The notes beneath the pieces were generated by a model, which saw only the letters and a list, made by a program, of their open reading frames with translations, was not told the origin of the DNA and did no database searches. A stretch of DNA of 64,000 nt from Sporosarcina sp. FSL K6-2383 (GTDB lineage: Bacteria > Bacillota > Bacilli > Bacillales_A > Planococcaceae), in assembly GCF_038618305.1 (NCBI RefSeq), contig NZ_CP152017.1:1837501-1901500 (forward strand). Direction: 5' to 3'. Within the stretch, counting starts at the first letter, position 1; every line of letters begins with the position of its first letter. Shown piece by piece: positions 56,207-63,900 of the stretch. The translations under genes and the position numbers were made by a program.

Positions 56207-57276
56207 GCGATTTCAAACGTAAGCTCGATCAAATGATGGGTGATACATCGAAGCAGGAAAGGCGGATAAAGCAGCGTGTGCATGAACGTTTACAGAAACC
56301 GGCTAAAACGTTTTCTTGGCAAGTGCTGTTTGTCTCGGCGGCGCTTCCTATAGTAGCACTGTTTCTTATTCTCACAATTGACCCTACGAATTATCTTTCT
56401 TCAGATAAGGGGCCTGGCATTCCATATGATCCGCTGGATGATTTGGCGCAAATCTCTGCACTGCAGAAGAAGCAGCAACTGTCAGCCGTTGATTATGAGG
56501 AATTTGCGACACTTCCGCATTTTGAAGAAGTCGATGGTCTGTATTATGTGGATAAAGAAACGTTTTCACTACAAGGGAGTTCGGAAACAATGCACACGGT
56601 CATTGAGCGTAAAGTGAATTTATTCGATGAGGTTGTCTATGAGGCGGGCGATATTGTACGCACGATGACTAATACGACAAGCCATTTACCGACCTATATG
56701 GATGTCTATTATGAGGTAATTGCGGTCCCGGGGGATCGTGTCGTGCTGAAAAACGGCAAGATGGAGATAAACGGAAAACCGTTACCATCTGACATTATGG
56801 ATCGTTATGAAAAACAGGGAATCACGATTGCAGGGGGGTACGACCAGCTGTTGAATGCACGGGAATATTTTTTATTGAACCATTTCCCTGCAAGTAAAAC
56901 GGTGCAGGGGGCAACGATTACGCCTGTGCATAAAATTTATGGGCAAGTTGTAGGCGTAGCAACGGTAGAGCGCACCCATTCGATTTATATGGATTATTTA
57001 TCTGGACAGCTGACGGGTGACTATACACCGGAGCAATATTTTGATTTGTATTTATATGACGATCTGTTGGGCTTCGGCAATTTGCCGAAAACGCCTGGGT
57101 TTACAGAAATTAGCCGGTTGGGTGAACTGTTTGTAGAGGCATCTTATCGAAAAACGACTCCTGTTTCTGACAATGAGGTTGAAATCCGCTACCAATATGG
57201 GCGAGAAGGGGTAGTAGATCGGGTATTTACGATGAAGCGGGATGCGGGCTCAGATCGTTGGGTGATAGCAGAATAG
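56203..57276 (+). CDS. Putative anti-sigma factor with degenerate signal-peptidase (S26) fold
   Basis: A 357-residue type II membrane protein, TTG start behind GGGAG, overlapping the sigma gene. Residues 1-38 are cytoplasmic and basic, 39-59 a membrane helix, the rest external. The external part contains GDIV (149-152), YYEVIAVPGDRVVLKNGKME followed by INGKPL (169-194) and a late strand IYGQVVGV, the conserved scaffold of type I signal peptidases. The catalytic lysine position (KR of the usual KRVIGLPGD) is Y170-E171 here, so catalysis is unlikely. Position and topology imply an anti-sigma factor that senses through the pseudo-peptidase domain; this is inference. A zinc-type anti-sigma motif is absent. 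Confidence 0.7.
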   Translation: MSDFKRKLDQMMGDTSKQERRIKQRVHERLQKPAKTFSWQVLFVSAALPIVALFLILTIDPTNYLSSDKGPGIPYDPLDDLAQISALQKKQQLSAVDYEEFATLPHFEEVDGLYYVDKETFSLQGSSETMHTVIERKVNLFDEVVYEAGDIVRTMTNTTSHLPTYMDVYYEVIAVPGDRVVLKNGKMEINGKPLPSDIMDRYEKQGITIAGGYDQLLNAREYFLLNHFPASKTVQGATITPVHKIYGQVVGVATVERTHSIYMDYLSGQLTGDYTPEQYFDLYLYDDLLGFGNLPKTPGFTEISRLGELFVEASYRKTTPVSDNEVEIRYQYGREGVVDRVFTMKRDAGSDRWVIAE

Positions 57277-57307
57277 CGAAGGGGATGGGAACCCCGACGT
57301 AATTTTT

Positions 57308-57386
57308 GAAAACCAGATTGGTAGTTGTCCAGAAGAAGTAGCCGTCAACCAACCGCTTACGATATAGGGACATCAACCTGGTTTTT
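57308..57386 (+). terminator. Possible terminator after the sigma operon
   Basis: GAAAACCAG (57308-57316) can pair with CTGGTTTTT (57378-57386) around a long loop that itself contains GGTTG-type partial pairings. It is positioned right after the operon. Loop length makes this uncertain. Confidence 0.45.
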
Positions 57387-57481
57387 CATTCACTAAATTT
57401 TGGGTGCTGATTCCAATATAATTTCGAGTTTTATTAGAATTTGGTCCCATTTTTAATCACTATAAGAGGGAGTATGAAAAA

Positions 57482-58846
57482 ATGAAAAGAATTATGGCTA
57501 CAACACTAGGTACATTATTACTTACTGCCACTATGATTCCTAGCATGCAGGTCGAGGCAAAAGAGCGGTTTACGGACTTAGAAGGAATCGGAGCAAAGAA
57601 TGATATTATGTATTTGTATGAAAAAAATATCATCGGTGGCTTTGAGGATGGGACATTCAAGCCGAATCAGCCAATTACACGAGCGCAAGTATCATCGATG
57701 TTAGTGAAGGCATTGGATTATGAATTGATTGACAATCCAACAGTTAACTTCAAAGACGTGACGAATAAATCTGGTTATTATAAAGTTATGGCAACGGTTA
57801 GTGAAAAGGGTATTCTACGTGGGGACAATGGCTATATGCGTCCGAACGAACCAACAACAAGGGGGCAAATGGCTGCAGTTTTAAGGAGGGCGTTTGATTT
57901 ACCGCTAGAAAAACAGGCAACCTTTGTAGATGTATCGCCTTTAAATGGGTTCTCCTCAGATATCAATAGCATTGCGAAGAATAGAATTACAGGTGGCTAT
58001 CCAGATGGTACATACAAGCCTGCGGATTCAGTAACACGAGCGCAATTTTCTTCGTTCCTCGTTAGAGCGCTTGATGATAAGATGAAAGTAAGTTCTTATA
58101 AATCCTACGTTGGTCAAAAAGGAACTGAAATAGAGCAAAATGGATGGTTGTACACGATTAAAGGTTCTAAACTTGTTAAAATCAACCAAAAGACAAAAGA
58201 AGAGGTTGTAATGCTTTCCAAAACGAACTTCTCTTATATTGATGCTCTCTATCAGGTGAGACTTCAAGATGGGTTCCCGATTGTCTTATACAACAATGAG
58301 TTGTTCATTCCATATTGGAGCAGTGTTGGTGAGGCAACTGATCTCCCTCTATCATACGGCCTGATGAAGACTTCGACAAATGAAGGAAAATACGAAGAGA
58401 TTGACTTGCAGGGACGTAAGTTTAATTCTGGTGCTAATCGAAATGTGTATGTATGGAACGATAGAATTTACTATACAGTTGAGCAAAAATCAACTGATTT
58501 AAACCAGATTTTCGATGAAACAGTCAATATTGATGAGCCGCTGGACTTTTATTCAGTTAAGTTGAATGGAAGCGACCCGAAATTAGAAGCTACAATCAAT
58601 ACACGTGTTATCTTTGAAGATGTTGGCGGATACATAAAAAAGCCAACCATCAGCCAAGACAATAAATCTGTTAAATACGACCATTCTGCAATGTACTACT
58701 TCAATAAAAAGGGTGTCTTTAAATATGATTTGATTAATGGCAAATCGACAAGGCTAACAAGCGTTCAAGCGAAAGATATGACAGTAACAGACACTGGAAT
58801 TGACATTGTGGATGTGAAAGGTAAAAAGCATACGTTGAAAAAGTAA
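57482..58846 (+). CDS. S-layer-homology protein with DUF5050-like beta-propeller tail
   Basis: A 454-residue exported protein. The signal peptide ends VEA near residue 27. Three SLH domains follow (FTDLEGIGAKNDIMYLYEKN, IIGGFEDGTFKPNQPITRAQ; YMRPNEPTTRGQMAAVLRRA; ITGGYPDGTYKPADSVTRAQ), taking up residues 28-198. The remaining 250 residues contain beta repeats of the type WLYTIKGSKLVKINQKT, RNVYVWNDRIYYTVEQ and MYYFNKKGVFKYDL, suggesting a partial propeller. It probably decorates the wall surface. It lacks the ECF promoter seen before the other SLH gene, so it may be regulated differently. A UUCG-loop terminator follows. Confidence 0.9.
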   Translation: MKRIMATTLGTLLLTATMIPSMQVEAKERFTDLEGIGAKNDIMYLYEKNIIGGFEDGTFKPNQPITRAQVSSMLVKALDYELIDNPTVNFKDVTNKSGYYKVMATVSEKGILRGDNGYMRPNEPTTRGQMAAVLRRAFDLPLEKQATFVDVSPLNGFSSDINSIAKNRITGGYPDGTYKPADSVTRAQFSSFLVRALDDKMKVSSYKSYVGQKGTEIEQNGWLYTIKGSKLVKINQKTKEEVVMLSKTNFSYIDALYQVRLQDGFPIVLYNNELFIPYWSSVGEATDLPLSYGLMKTSTNEGKYEEIDLQGRKFNSGANRNVYVWNDRIYYTVEQKSTDLNQIFDETVNIDEPLDFYSVKLNGSDPKLEATINTRVIFEDVGGYIKKPTISQDNKSVKYDHSAMYYFNKKGVFKYDLINGKSTRLTSVQAKDMTVTDTGIDIVDVKGKKHTLKK

Positions 58847-58847
58847 T

Positions 58848-58875
58848 GAAAGGTATCCTTCGGGATGCTTTTTTT
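58848..58875 (+). terminator. UUCG-tetraloop terminator of the second SLH gene
   Basis: GGTATCC-TTCG-GGATGC with seven T. The six pairs next to the loop include one U-G pair. Confidence 0.75.
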
Positions 58876-59066
58876 GTGGAAATGAAAACCCCTTGTCATG
58901 CGAATGTAGGGTTCAAAGACAATTTCGAACATGGTCTACGTAGATGTTGAAAGGATTCATTAAAAAAGTGAACTTGCTTTTCTTGGTTAGAATATTGTGA
59001 ATCCGTAGTGTTCATATCCAAGCCCCCTTTCAGTCGTCCATGCCGAATCTCTATAATTGATTACAA

Positions 59067-59165
59067 AAAAAGAACGCATACACGAATGAAATGAGTTATA
59101 AGTTTCTCTGTTATTATATTCATAATCATAAGAATACGCATATTTTGTCTAGAAGAACAGGTGTA
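59067..59165 (+). repeat. Dispersed promoter-like repeat, copy 2
   Basis: It begins GAACGCATACACGAATGAAAT and follows the same course as 51886-51975 (TTTCTCTGTTATTATATTCA onward to an ACAGGTG end). It lies in the 374-base gap before rtcB, which otherwise shows no gene. Copy 1 lies near a dead gene, so copy 2 may be the functional one. Confidence 0.5.
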
Positions 59166-59250
59166 TATAGTCTAAATCTGTTATATACTTGAATTATAGA
59201 GAATTTAAGTAAAGGGAGCTTAGTGCTCAAATGAATGGAGGAATGCTTTC

Positions 59251-60459
59251 ATGCAAACAATCATTTTTGGAGAACACGAAGACAATACACTACGTCAGTT
59301 TCAAAATTGCTTGGAAACTGGAAATGTTATCGGTGGCGTGTTGTGTGCGGATGGACATTATGGCTATAGTCAGCCAGTAGGCGGAGTTGTTGTATATGAT
59401 GGACAAATATCTCCATCTGGCGTCGGTTATGACATTGCTTGTGGCAATAAGGCTGTTAGAACGAATATTAAGTACGAAGAGATTAAAAATATTCTTCCGA
59501 GTGTGATGGATGAAATTGCGGGAAAAATTTCTTTCGGTATTGGTCGAAAGAACAAGAAACCGGTAGACCATGAGTTGTTTGATGATCCGGACTGGAATGT
59601 TTTTAGTCAGATTGGTAAACATGAACATGATACTCTAAAAAAGTTGGCCATCGATCAGTTAGGGACAGTCGGTTCTGGTAACCACTATGTCGATCTTCTC
59701 GTCGAAGAACAGACAGGTGATTTATGGATCGCCAACCATTTCGGCAGTAGGGGATTTGGCCATAAGACAGCGAGTGGGTTTTTAAACTTAGCTAATGATC
59801 GTGGGTTTTCAGACCGTGCCCCCGGTGAATCAATGGAGCAAGCTCCTACATTGATTGATTTGGATAGTGAGCTAGGCGATATGTATTATCGAGCGATGAC
59901 GTTGGCCGGAAAATATGCGTATGCAGGAAGGGATTATGTCATCGACCAAGTACTTCATACGCTGCGAGCTAAAGCGTTATTTGAAGTGCATAATCACCAT
60001 AATTATGCATGGAAAGAGACGCACCAAGGGAAAGAAACTGTCGTTGTTCGGAAGGGGGCAACGCCTTCTGCGCCGGGACAGTTAGGTTTTATCGGAGGCA
60101 GTATGGGAGATATTTCGGTAATCGTGCAAGGGAAAGATTGTGAAGACAATGAACAAGCATTTTACAGTACGGTTCATGGTGCAGGTCGGATTATGAGTCG
60201 TACGCGGGCAGCTGGGAAGATGAATTGGAAAAAGCGTACTCGCTCTGGCGGGGCAATATCCCAGCAGCAAATGGATGATGCAGTGAAAGAATATGGCGTC
60301 ATGCTACGCGGGGGAGGAACGGACGAAAGTCCATTTGTGTATCGAAAACTACAAACTGTACTGGATGCACATCAAGATACGATTGATATTCTACATGTCC
60401 TTAAACCAGTTGGTGTTTGTATGGCAGGTGCTAATGAGCTTGATCCGTATAAAGACTAG
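59251..60459 (+). CDS. rtcB: RtcB-family RNA-splicing ligase
   Basis: A 402-residue RNA ligase of the RtcB family, joining 2',3'-cyclic phosphate or 3'-phosphate ends to 5'-OH ends with GTP and manganese. Metal and guanylate-site motifs are present: CADGHYGYSQPVGGVV, GVGYDIACGNKAVRTN, GTVGSGNHYVDL, LWIANHFGSRGFGH, EVHNHHNYAW, RKGATPSAPGQLGFIGGSMG and the active histidine in YSTVHGAGRIMSR. The start follows GGAGG by 9 bases. It is followed after 10 bases by a MerR-type regulator, so the two form an operon, suggesting inducible RNA repair. Confidence 0.92.
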   Translation: MQTIIFGEHEDNTLRQFQNCLETGNVIGGVLCADGHYGYSQPVGGVVVYDGQISPSGVGYDIACGNKAVRTNIKYEEIKNILPSVMDEIAGKISFGIGRKNKKPVDHELFDDPDWNVFSQIGKHEHDTLKKLAIDQLGTVGSGNHYVDLLVEEQTGDLWIANHFGSRGFGHKTASGFLNLANDRGFSDRAPGESMEQAPTLIDLDSELGDMYYRAMTLAGKYAYAGRDYVIDQVLHTLRAKALFEVHNHHNYAWKETHQGKETVVVRKGATPSAPGQLGFIGGSMGDISVIVQGKDCEDNEQAFYSTVHGAGRIMSRTRAAGKMNWKKRTRSGGAISQQQMDDAVKEYGVMLRGGGTDESPFVYRKLQTVLDAHQDTIDILHVLKPVGVCMAGANELDPYKD

Positions 60460-60469
60460 GGGGTATATG

Positions 60470-61195
60470 ATGACCTATTTATCAACAGGAGAATTGTCGA
60501 AACGTTTAAAAGTGTCCGTCAGAACGCTAAGGTATTATGATCAGATTGGTCTTGTCCAACCTTCCAAGAAAGGGGAGGGAGGCAAGCGGTTTTATTCGCC
60601 GGAAGATATTTTAGCACTAGAAAAAATTCTACTTTTGAAATCACTGTCACTCTCCCTTGAAGACAGTAAAAAAATCGTAACGGAAAAATCGATTACATCC
60701 ATCTTATTGGTACATAAATCTTTATTGGAAGAACAAGTAGACAGCATACAAAAATCGATTCAACATACAACTTCCTTATTAAATATTTTGAAATTGGAAG
60801 GAACCATCAATTGGGAAGACCTGCTCTCTTTAGTTGTCCATCAAGAACATGAACGTGATTGGCAACAATATTTTACGGAAGATGAAAAACAACTATTGAG
60901 AGAGCAACTACCCAAACTTGAAAATGACGATTCAACCACAAAAAAGTGGGTGAATATAATGAAACGAATTGAAATGTGTATGGATAGGGAGGTGTCTCCA
61001 CAATCGGTAGACATGCAGCTCATTATGGAGGATATTACTATCCTGTCAGAAGAAACATTTCAGGGAGATCAGCAACTGATGGATAAGTTCTGGGAAGTTA
61101 GAAAATCTGAAAAAGCATCAGCGGATTTAAGGCTCTATCCAATTAAACCCGCCATCATCGAATATATCGAGCAGGCTCTCCAAGTCGAAAAATGA
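60470..61195 (+). CDS. MerR-family transcriptional regulator
   Basis: A 241-residue regulator. The second of two adjacent ATGs (60470) is preferred because AGGGGG is 6 bases upstream. The N-terminal MerR winged helix is clear (YLSTGELSKRLKVSVRTLRY, YDQIGLVQPSKKGEGGKRFY), followed by a dimerisation coiled coil (HKSLLEEQVDSIQKSIQ) and a helical ligand domain of about 130 residues resembling TipAS-type domains. It is co-transcribed with rtcB, and may control it. The ligand is unknown. A 13-bp stem terminator follows. Confidence 0.9.
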   Translation: MTYLSTGELSKRLKVSVRTLRYYDQIGLVQPSKKGEGGKRFYSPEDILALEKILLLKSLSLSLEDSKKIVTEKSITSILLVHKSLLEEQVDSIQKSIQHTTSLLNILKLEGTINWEDLLSLVVHQEHERDWQQYFTEDEKQLLREQLPKLENDDSTTKKWVNIMKRIEMCMDREVSPQSVDMQLIMEDITILSEETFQGDQQLMDKFWEVRKSEKASADLRLYPIKPAIIEYIEQALQVEK

Positions 61196-61198
61196 GTA

Positions 61199-61228
61199 AA
61201 CACCGCTTGCGATTGCAAGTGGTGTTTA
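61199..61228. terminator. Bidirectional terminator between MerR and CPBP genes
   Basis: A 13-bp stem AAACACCGCTTGC/GCAAGTGGTGTTT with a 4-base loop lies between converging genes. Confidence 0.85.
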
Positions 61229-61229
61229 T

Positions 61230-61931
61230 TCATGAAAAGGCAGTGAGTATAAGAGCAATTCCATTAAAGGTGCCATGAATAATCATGCCTGGAATCACAG
61301 AACCCGTCTTTTCATAGGTCCAAGAAAAGACTAATCCAGATACAAAGGTGACTGGCAAGACGTTATATGTTGGAAGATGAACAATCATGAAAATAAAAGA
61401 ACTAACGAGCATTCCAGCAGCAATACCAAGTTTACTTCTCAACAGTCTATAAAGAAACCCTCGATAAAATATCTCTTCGTATATAGGTGAAATGATACAT
61501 GCTGACACAAAAGCAATCAGGAAAGTTAAAGGTGTCATGTGAGATTGGATACTCTCTGTTTTACTATTCTCCACGCCTATCCCCATTAGTTCCATGACTA
61601 AGACTAACAAAATACTAACGACAATTTTAATAATTGTCCATCCAGCAATCGGCCCCCAATAATTCAAAGGGAAACGATTTAGTCCCACATCATGCCAGGA
61701 GAGTCGTTTAGGCTTTAACGCAATAAAATAAAGCCCCGACATAAAAATGATAGACATGATAAAACCAACTAAAGTTCCGGCATACAGGTCATTTTGAAAT
61801 GCCTCCGACAAGTAATTCATCAATAAATACTCAACGAAAAAAGGTACTAAAACTAACACAAGAATCAGAAGCTGAATAAATTCCTTCCACGACCAGGGTG
61901 ACTGAGTGAAAAATGATTTTTGATTGTTCAA
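61230..61931 (-). CDS. CPBP-family intramembrane metalloprotease
   Basis: A 233-residue membrane protein with about seven helices. The family's catalytic motifs are present: the glutamate pair and arginine in YEEIFYRGFLYRLL (near residue 147), then a phenylalanine/histidine motif FIFMIVHLP, and finally the GMIIHGTFNG block. CPBP proteases (Rce1 relatives) process prenylated or peptide substrates; in Firmicutes several act in bacteriocin immunity or signal peptide processing. The TTG start follows GGAGG by 7 bases. It seems monocistronic. The substrate is unknown. Confidence 0.88.
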   Translation of the reverse strand: MNNQKSFFTQSPWSWKEFIQLLILVLVLVPFFVEYLLMNYLSEAFQNDLYAGTLVGFIMSIIFMSGLYFIALKPKRLSWHDVGLNRFPLNYWGPIAGWTIIKIVVSILLVLVMELMGIGVENSKTESIQSHMTPLTFLIAFVSACIISPIYEEIFYRGFLYRLLRSKLGIAAGMLVSSFIFMIVHLPTYNVLPVTFVSGLVFSWTYEKTGSVIPGMIIHGTFNGIALILTAFS

Positions 61932-62104
61932 TTCGATTCCTCCAAATACTTAGTGGTATGTATTTAGATTAAATGGTGACGTAGCGTAACCTGCAAGTAT
62001 TTTTGAAGAAATGATAGAAATGAATTGATTGAACATATGGGTGGGGACATTTGATAACAAAGGCAGATTAGTTCCAATGAGTGACTTTGATTGAATGAGA
62101 GAGG

Positions 62105-62329
62105 CGGATTTTTTGCAGCAAGAGCTATTTCAGCAGATTATAAAAGAAAGGACGGAAAATAACCGACCAACTGGCCAAAGTATATCTAAAGGATGGGGAG
62201 GAAAAGTGGGTGTTGGTTCATGTGGAAGTACAAAGTGACAACGAACCAGACTTTGCGAAACGATATGTATTTAAAATGAAGTTGATGGGGGAAATTATTA
62301 AAAGTGAACGCCATTCCCAATTAATTTGA
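62105..62329 (+). pseudogene. Second Rpn/PD-(D/E)xK nuclease-like fragment
   Basis: Frames in this gap read ADFLQQELFQQIIKERTENN, then, shifted, LTDQLAKVYLKDGEEKWVLV and HVEVQSDNEPDFAKRYVFK, ending at a TGA at 62327-62329. The E-V-Q core after a VLVHVEVQ strand is the catalytic strand of the Rpn/transposase-like nuclease family. It is short and frameshifted, so a relic, in a different part of the family than the fragment at 51404. The remaining gap holds nothing else. Confidence 0.6.
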
Positions 62330-62364
62330 GGTTCTAGCGCACTATCGAATTGTGTTAGAACCTC
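62328..62364. terminator. Terminator of the NAD(P)-binding protein gene
   Basis: A 9-bp stem GAGGTTCTA/TAGAACCTC with an inner loop, directly downstream of the leftward gene. Confidence 0.6.
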
Positions 62365-62373
62365 ACGGCTTAC

Positions 62374-63021
62374 TTATAGATTCTTCAATACGTCTGGAAT
62401 GGCTGTTTCACCGGTGACAAGATCAAATGAACGTTTATAGGTGTTTTTCTCATTTAGTGCTGCAACTAGTGTTTTTGCGACATCTTCACGTGAAATAGAT
62501 CCCCGTTGTAAATTCTCTCCCGCAGAAACCTTTCCAGTTCCGGCTTCATTTACTAAGCCACCGGGACGAACAATTGTGTAGTTTAATTTACTACCAACAA
62601 GTGCTCTGTCTGCAAAATGTTTTGCAACCATATAGGGTTTGATTGGACTGGTTGCCCAGCTTTCCCTGTTTTGTGCCTGAATTGCACTTACCATCACATA
62701 CCGATTTGCACCGACCTTTTCCGCAGCTTCCATCGATTTTACTGCCCCATCCAAATCAACTAATAACGTTTTATCTGGACCTGTATGACCACCCGAACCA
62801 GCCGTGAAAATAACAGCGTCACAGCCTTGTGCAGCATTGGCAATTTCATCGACAGAACCTTCCAAATTAGCTACAATCGCTTCTATCCCTTTTTCTTGAA
62901 GAACGGCAACTTGAGCCTCATCTCGCACCATTGCTCGCACAGTATGTTCATTGCTTTCTTGCAGTAGTTTGACAACATGTTTACCAATCTGTCCATTTGC
63001 CCCGATTAACAATACTTTCAT
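62374..63021 (-). CDS. NAD(P)-binding SDR-like oxidoreductase (YhfK/NmrA type)
   Basis: A 215-residue atypical short-chain dehydrogenase. The dinucleotide motif is LLIGANGQIGKHVVKLL. Further blocks are VRAMVRDEAQVAVLQEKGIE, GCDAVIFTAGSGGHTGPDKTLLVDLDGAV, RYVMVSAIQAQNRESW and YTIVRPGGLVNEAGTGKV, as in B. subtilis YhfK and plant-type NAD(P)-binding proteins. The catalytic Tyr-x3-Lys of classical SDRs is replaced by YMVAK in KPYMVAKHFADRAL, consistent with this group. AAGGAAG precedes the start. It is divergent from the TetR gene; the palindromic operator between them might control both. The substrate is unknown. Confidence 0.88.
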   Translation of the reverse strand: MKVLLIGANGQIGKHVVKLLQESNEHTVRAMVRDEAQVAVLQEKGIEAIVANLEGSVDEIANAAQGCDAVIFTAGSGGHTGPDKTLLVDLDGAVKSMEAAEKVGANRYVMVSAIQAQNRESWATSPIKPYMVAKHFADRALVGSKLNYTIVRPGGLVNEAGTGKVSAGENLQRGSISREDVAKTLVAALNEKNTYKRSFDLVTGETAIPDVLKNL

Positions 63022-63202
63022 CAGCCATGACTTCCTTTCTTTGTATCATTTCCATTCTATTGTTTCAAAAGGGGTGTCGCTTAGCAAGCAGCATGCTTGA
63101 AAAGACTTTATTTCATAATTTCCATTCATTACAAGATTGATATCGTTAATTTAATCATCTTTTTTTGCAGAGTACATCTTCTACTTATGAGCTGCTCTTT
63201 TT

Positions 63203-63249
63203 TTGACATCAAACTAACCACTGGTTATAATATAACCAGTGGTTAGTTT
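63203..63249 (+). promoter_or_regulatory. SigA promoter covered by a 39-bp palindromic operator
   Basis: TTGACA (63203-63208) and TATAAT (63226-63231) are exactly 17 bases apart. Bases 63211-63249 form a perfect inverted repeat with 19-base arms (ACTAACCACTGGTTATA core) around one central base, spanning the spacer and -10. It should be the binding site of the TetR protein encoded immediately downstream, giving tight autorepression. Confidence 0.88.
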
Positions 63250-63270
63250 GGTGGAAAGAGGTCATATAAT

Positions 63271-63888
63271 ATGAAAAGTAGACAGGAGCAACGTTCAGAG
63301 GAAACCCAAAAGTTGATTTTGGAATCTGCTGCAAATTTATTTGCGAAAAAAGGATATGATGCCGTAACGATTCGGGAAATTGCAAAGAATGCGGGCTGTT
63401 CACATACAGCGATTTATCTATATTTTAGGGATAAGGAAACATTACTTCACCAGTTGTCTTTGCCACCATTGCATCAGTTACATCAAAAATTACAGGCTAT
63501 CTCAAAGTTGGATTCATTATCACCCGAAAGCAAGCTAAAAGAAATAAGTTTAGAATACATGTCCTTTTGTTTGAAGAACCGCAGTATGTATGATGTTTTT
63601 TTCAATGCTAAATCATCGAGAGTGGATGAAAAGCCTGAATTAGAGGTCAATCAGCTTCGAATAGAAATATTTAATCTATTGAAATCTATCATTCAAGAAA
63701 ATCTCTCTATTTCGAATGAGGAACAACTTTTGGCATTTTCTCGAATTTATTATTACCAATTGAATGGAGTATTGAGTACCTATTCTTATCAGCATGAACC
63801 GCATGATTTACTAATGGAACGATTGAGACCAACATTTAATCTAGCAATAGAAATTTTACTTTTAGGTTTCCAAGAAAAATTAAAGTAA
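63271..63888 (+). CDS. TetR/AcrR-family transcriptional regulator
   Basis: A 205-residue repressor. The N-terminal HTH (KLILESAANLFAKKGYDAVT, IREIAKNAGCSHTAIYLYFR, DKETLLHQL) is standard for TetR. The C-terminal helical domain (about 70-200) binds an unknown ligand and dimerises. The ATG follows AAAGAGG by 9 bases. A consensus promoter buried in a 39-bp palindrome lies just upstream. The next gene, a metallo-hydrolase, begins 12 bases after the stop, so the repressor probably controls its own operon, and perhaps the divergent oxidoreductase. Confidence 0.92.
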   Translation: MKSRQEQRSEETQKLILESAANLFAKKGYDAVTIREIAKNAGCSHTAIYLYFRDKETLLHQLSLPPLHQLHQKLQAISKLDSLSPESKLKEISLEYMSFCLKNRSMYDVFFNAKSSRVDEKPELEVNQLRIEIFNLLKSIIQENLSISNEEQLLAFSRIYYYQLNGVLSTYSYQHEPHDLLMERLRPTFNLAIEILLLGFQEKLK

Positions 63889-63900
63889 GGGGGTATGACG

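Noticed and set aside
60293..60469. Upstream extension of the MerR gene inside rtcB
   Set aside because: The extension overlaps rtcB by 165 bases without a ribosome site, while the MerR domain begins right after 60470.
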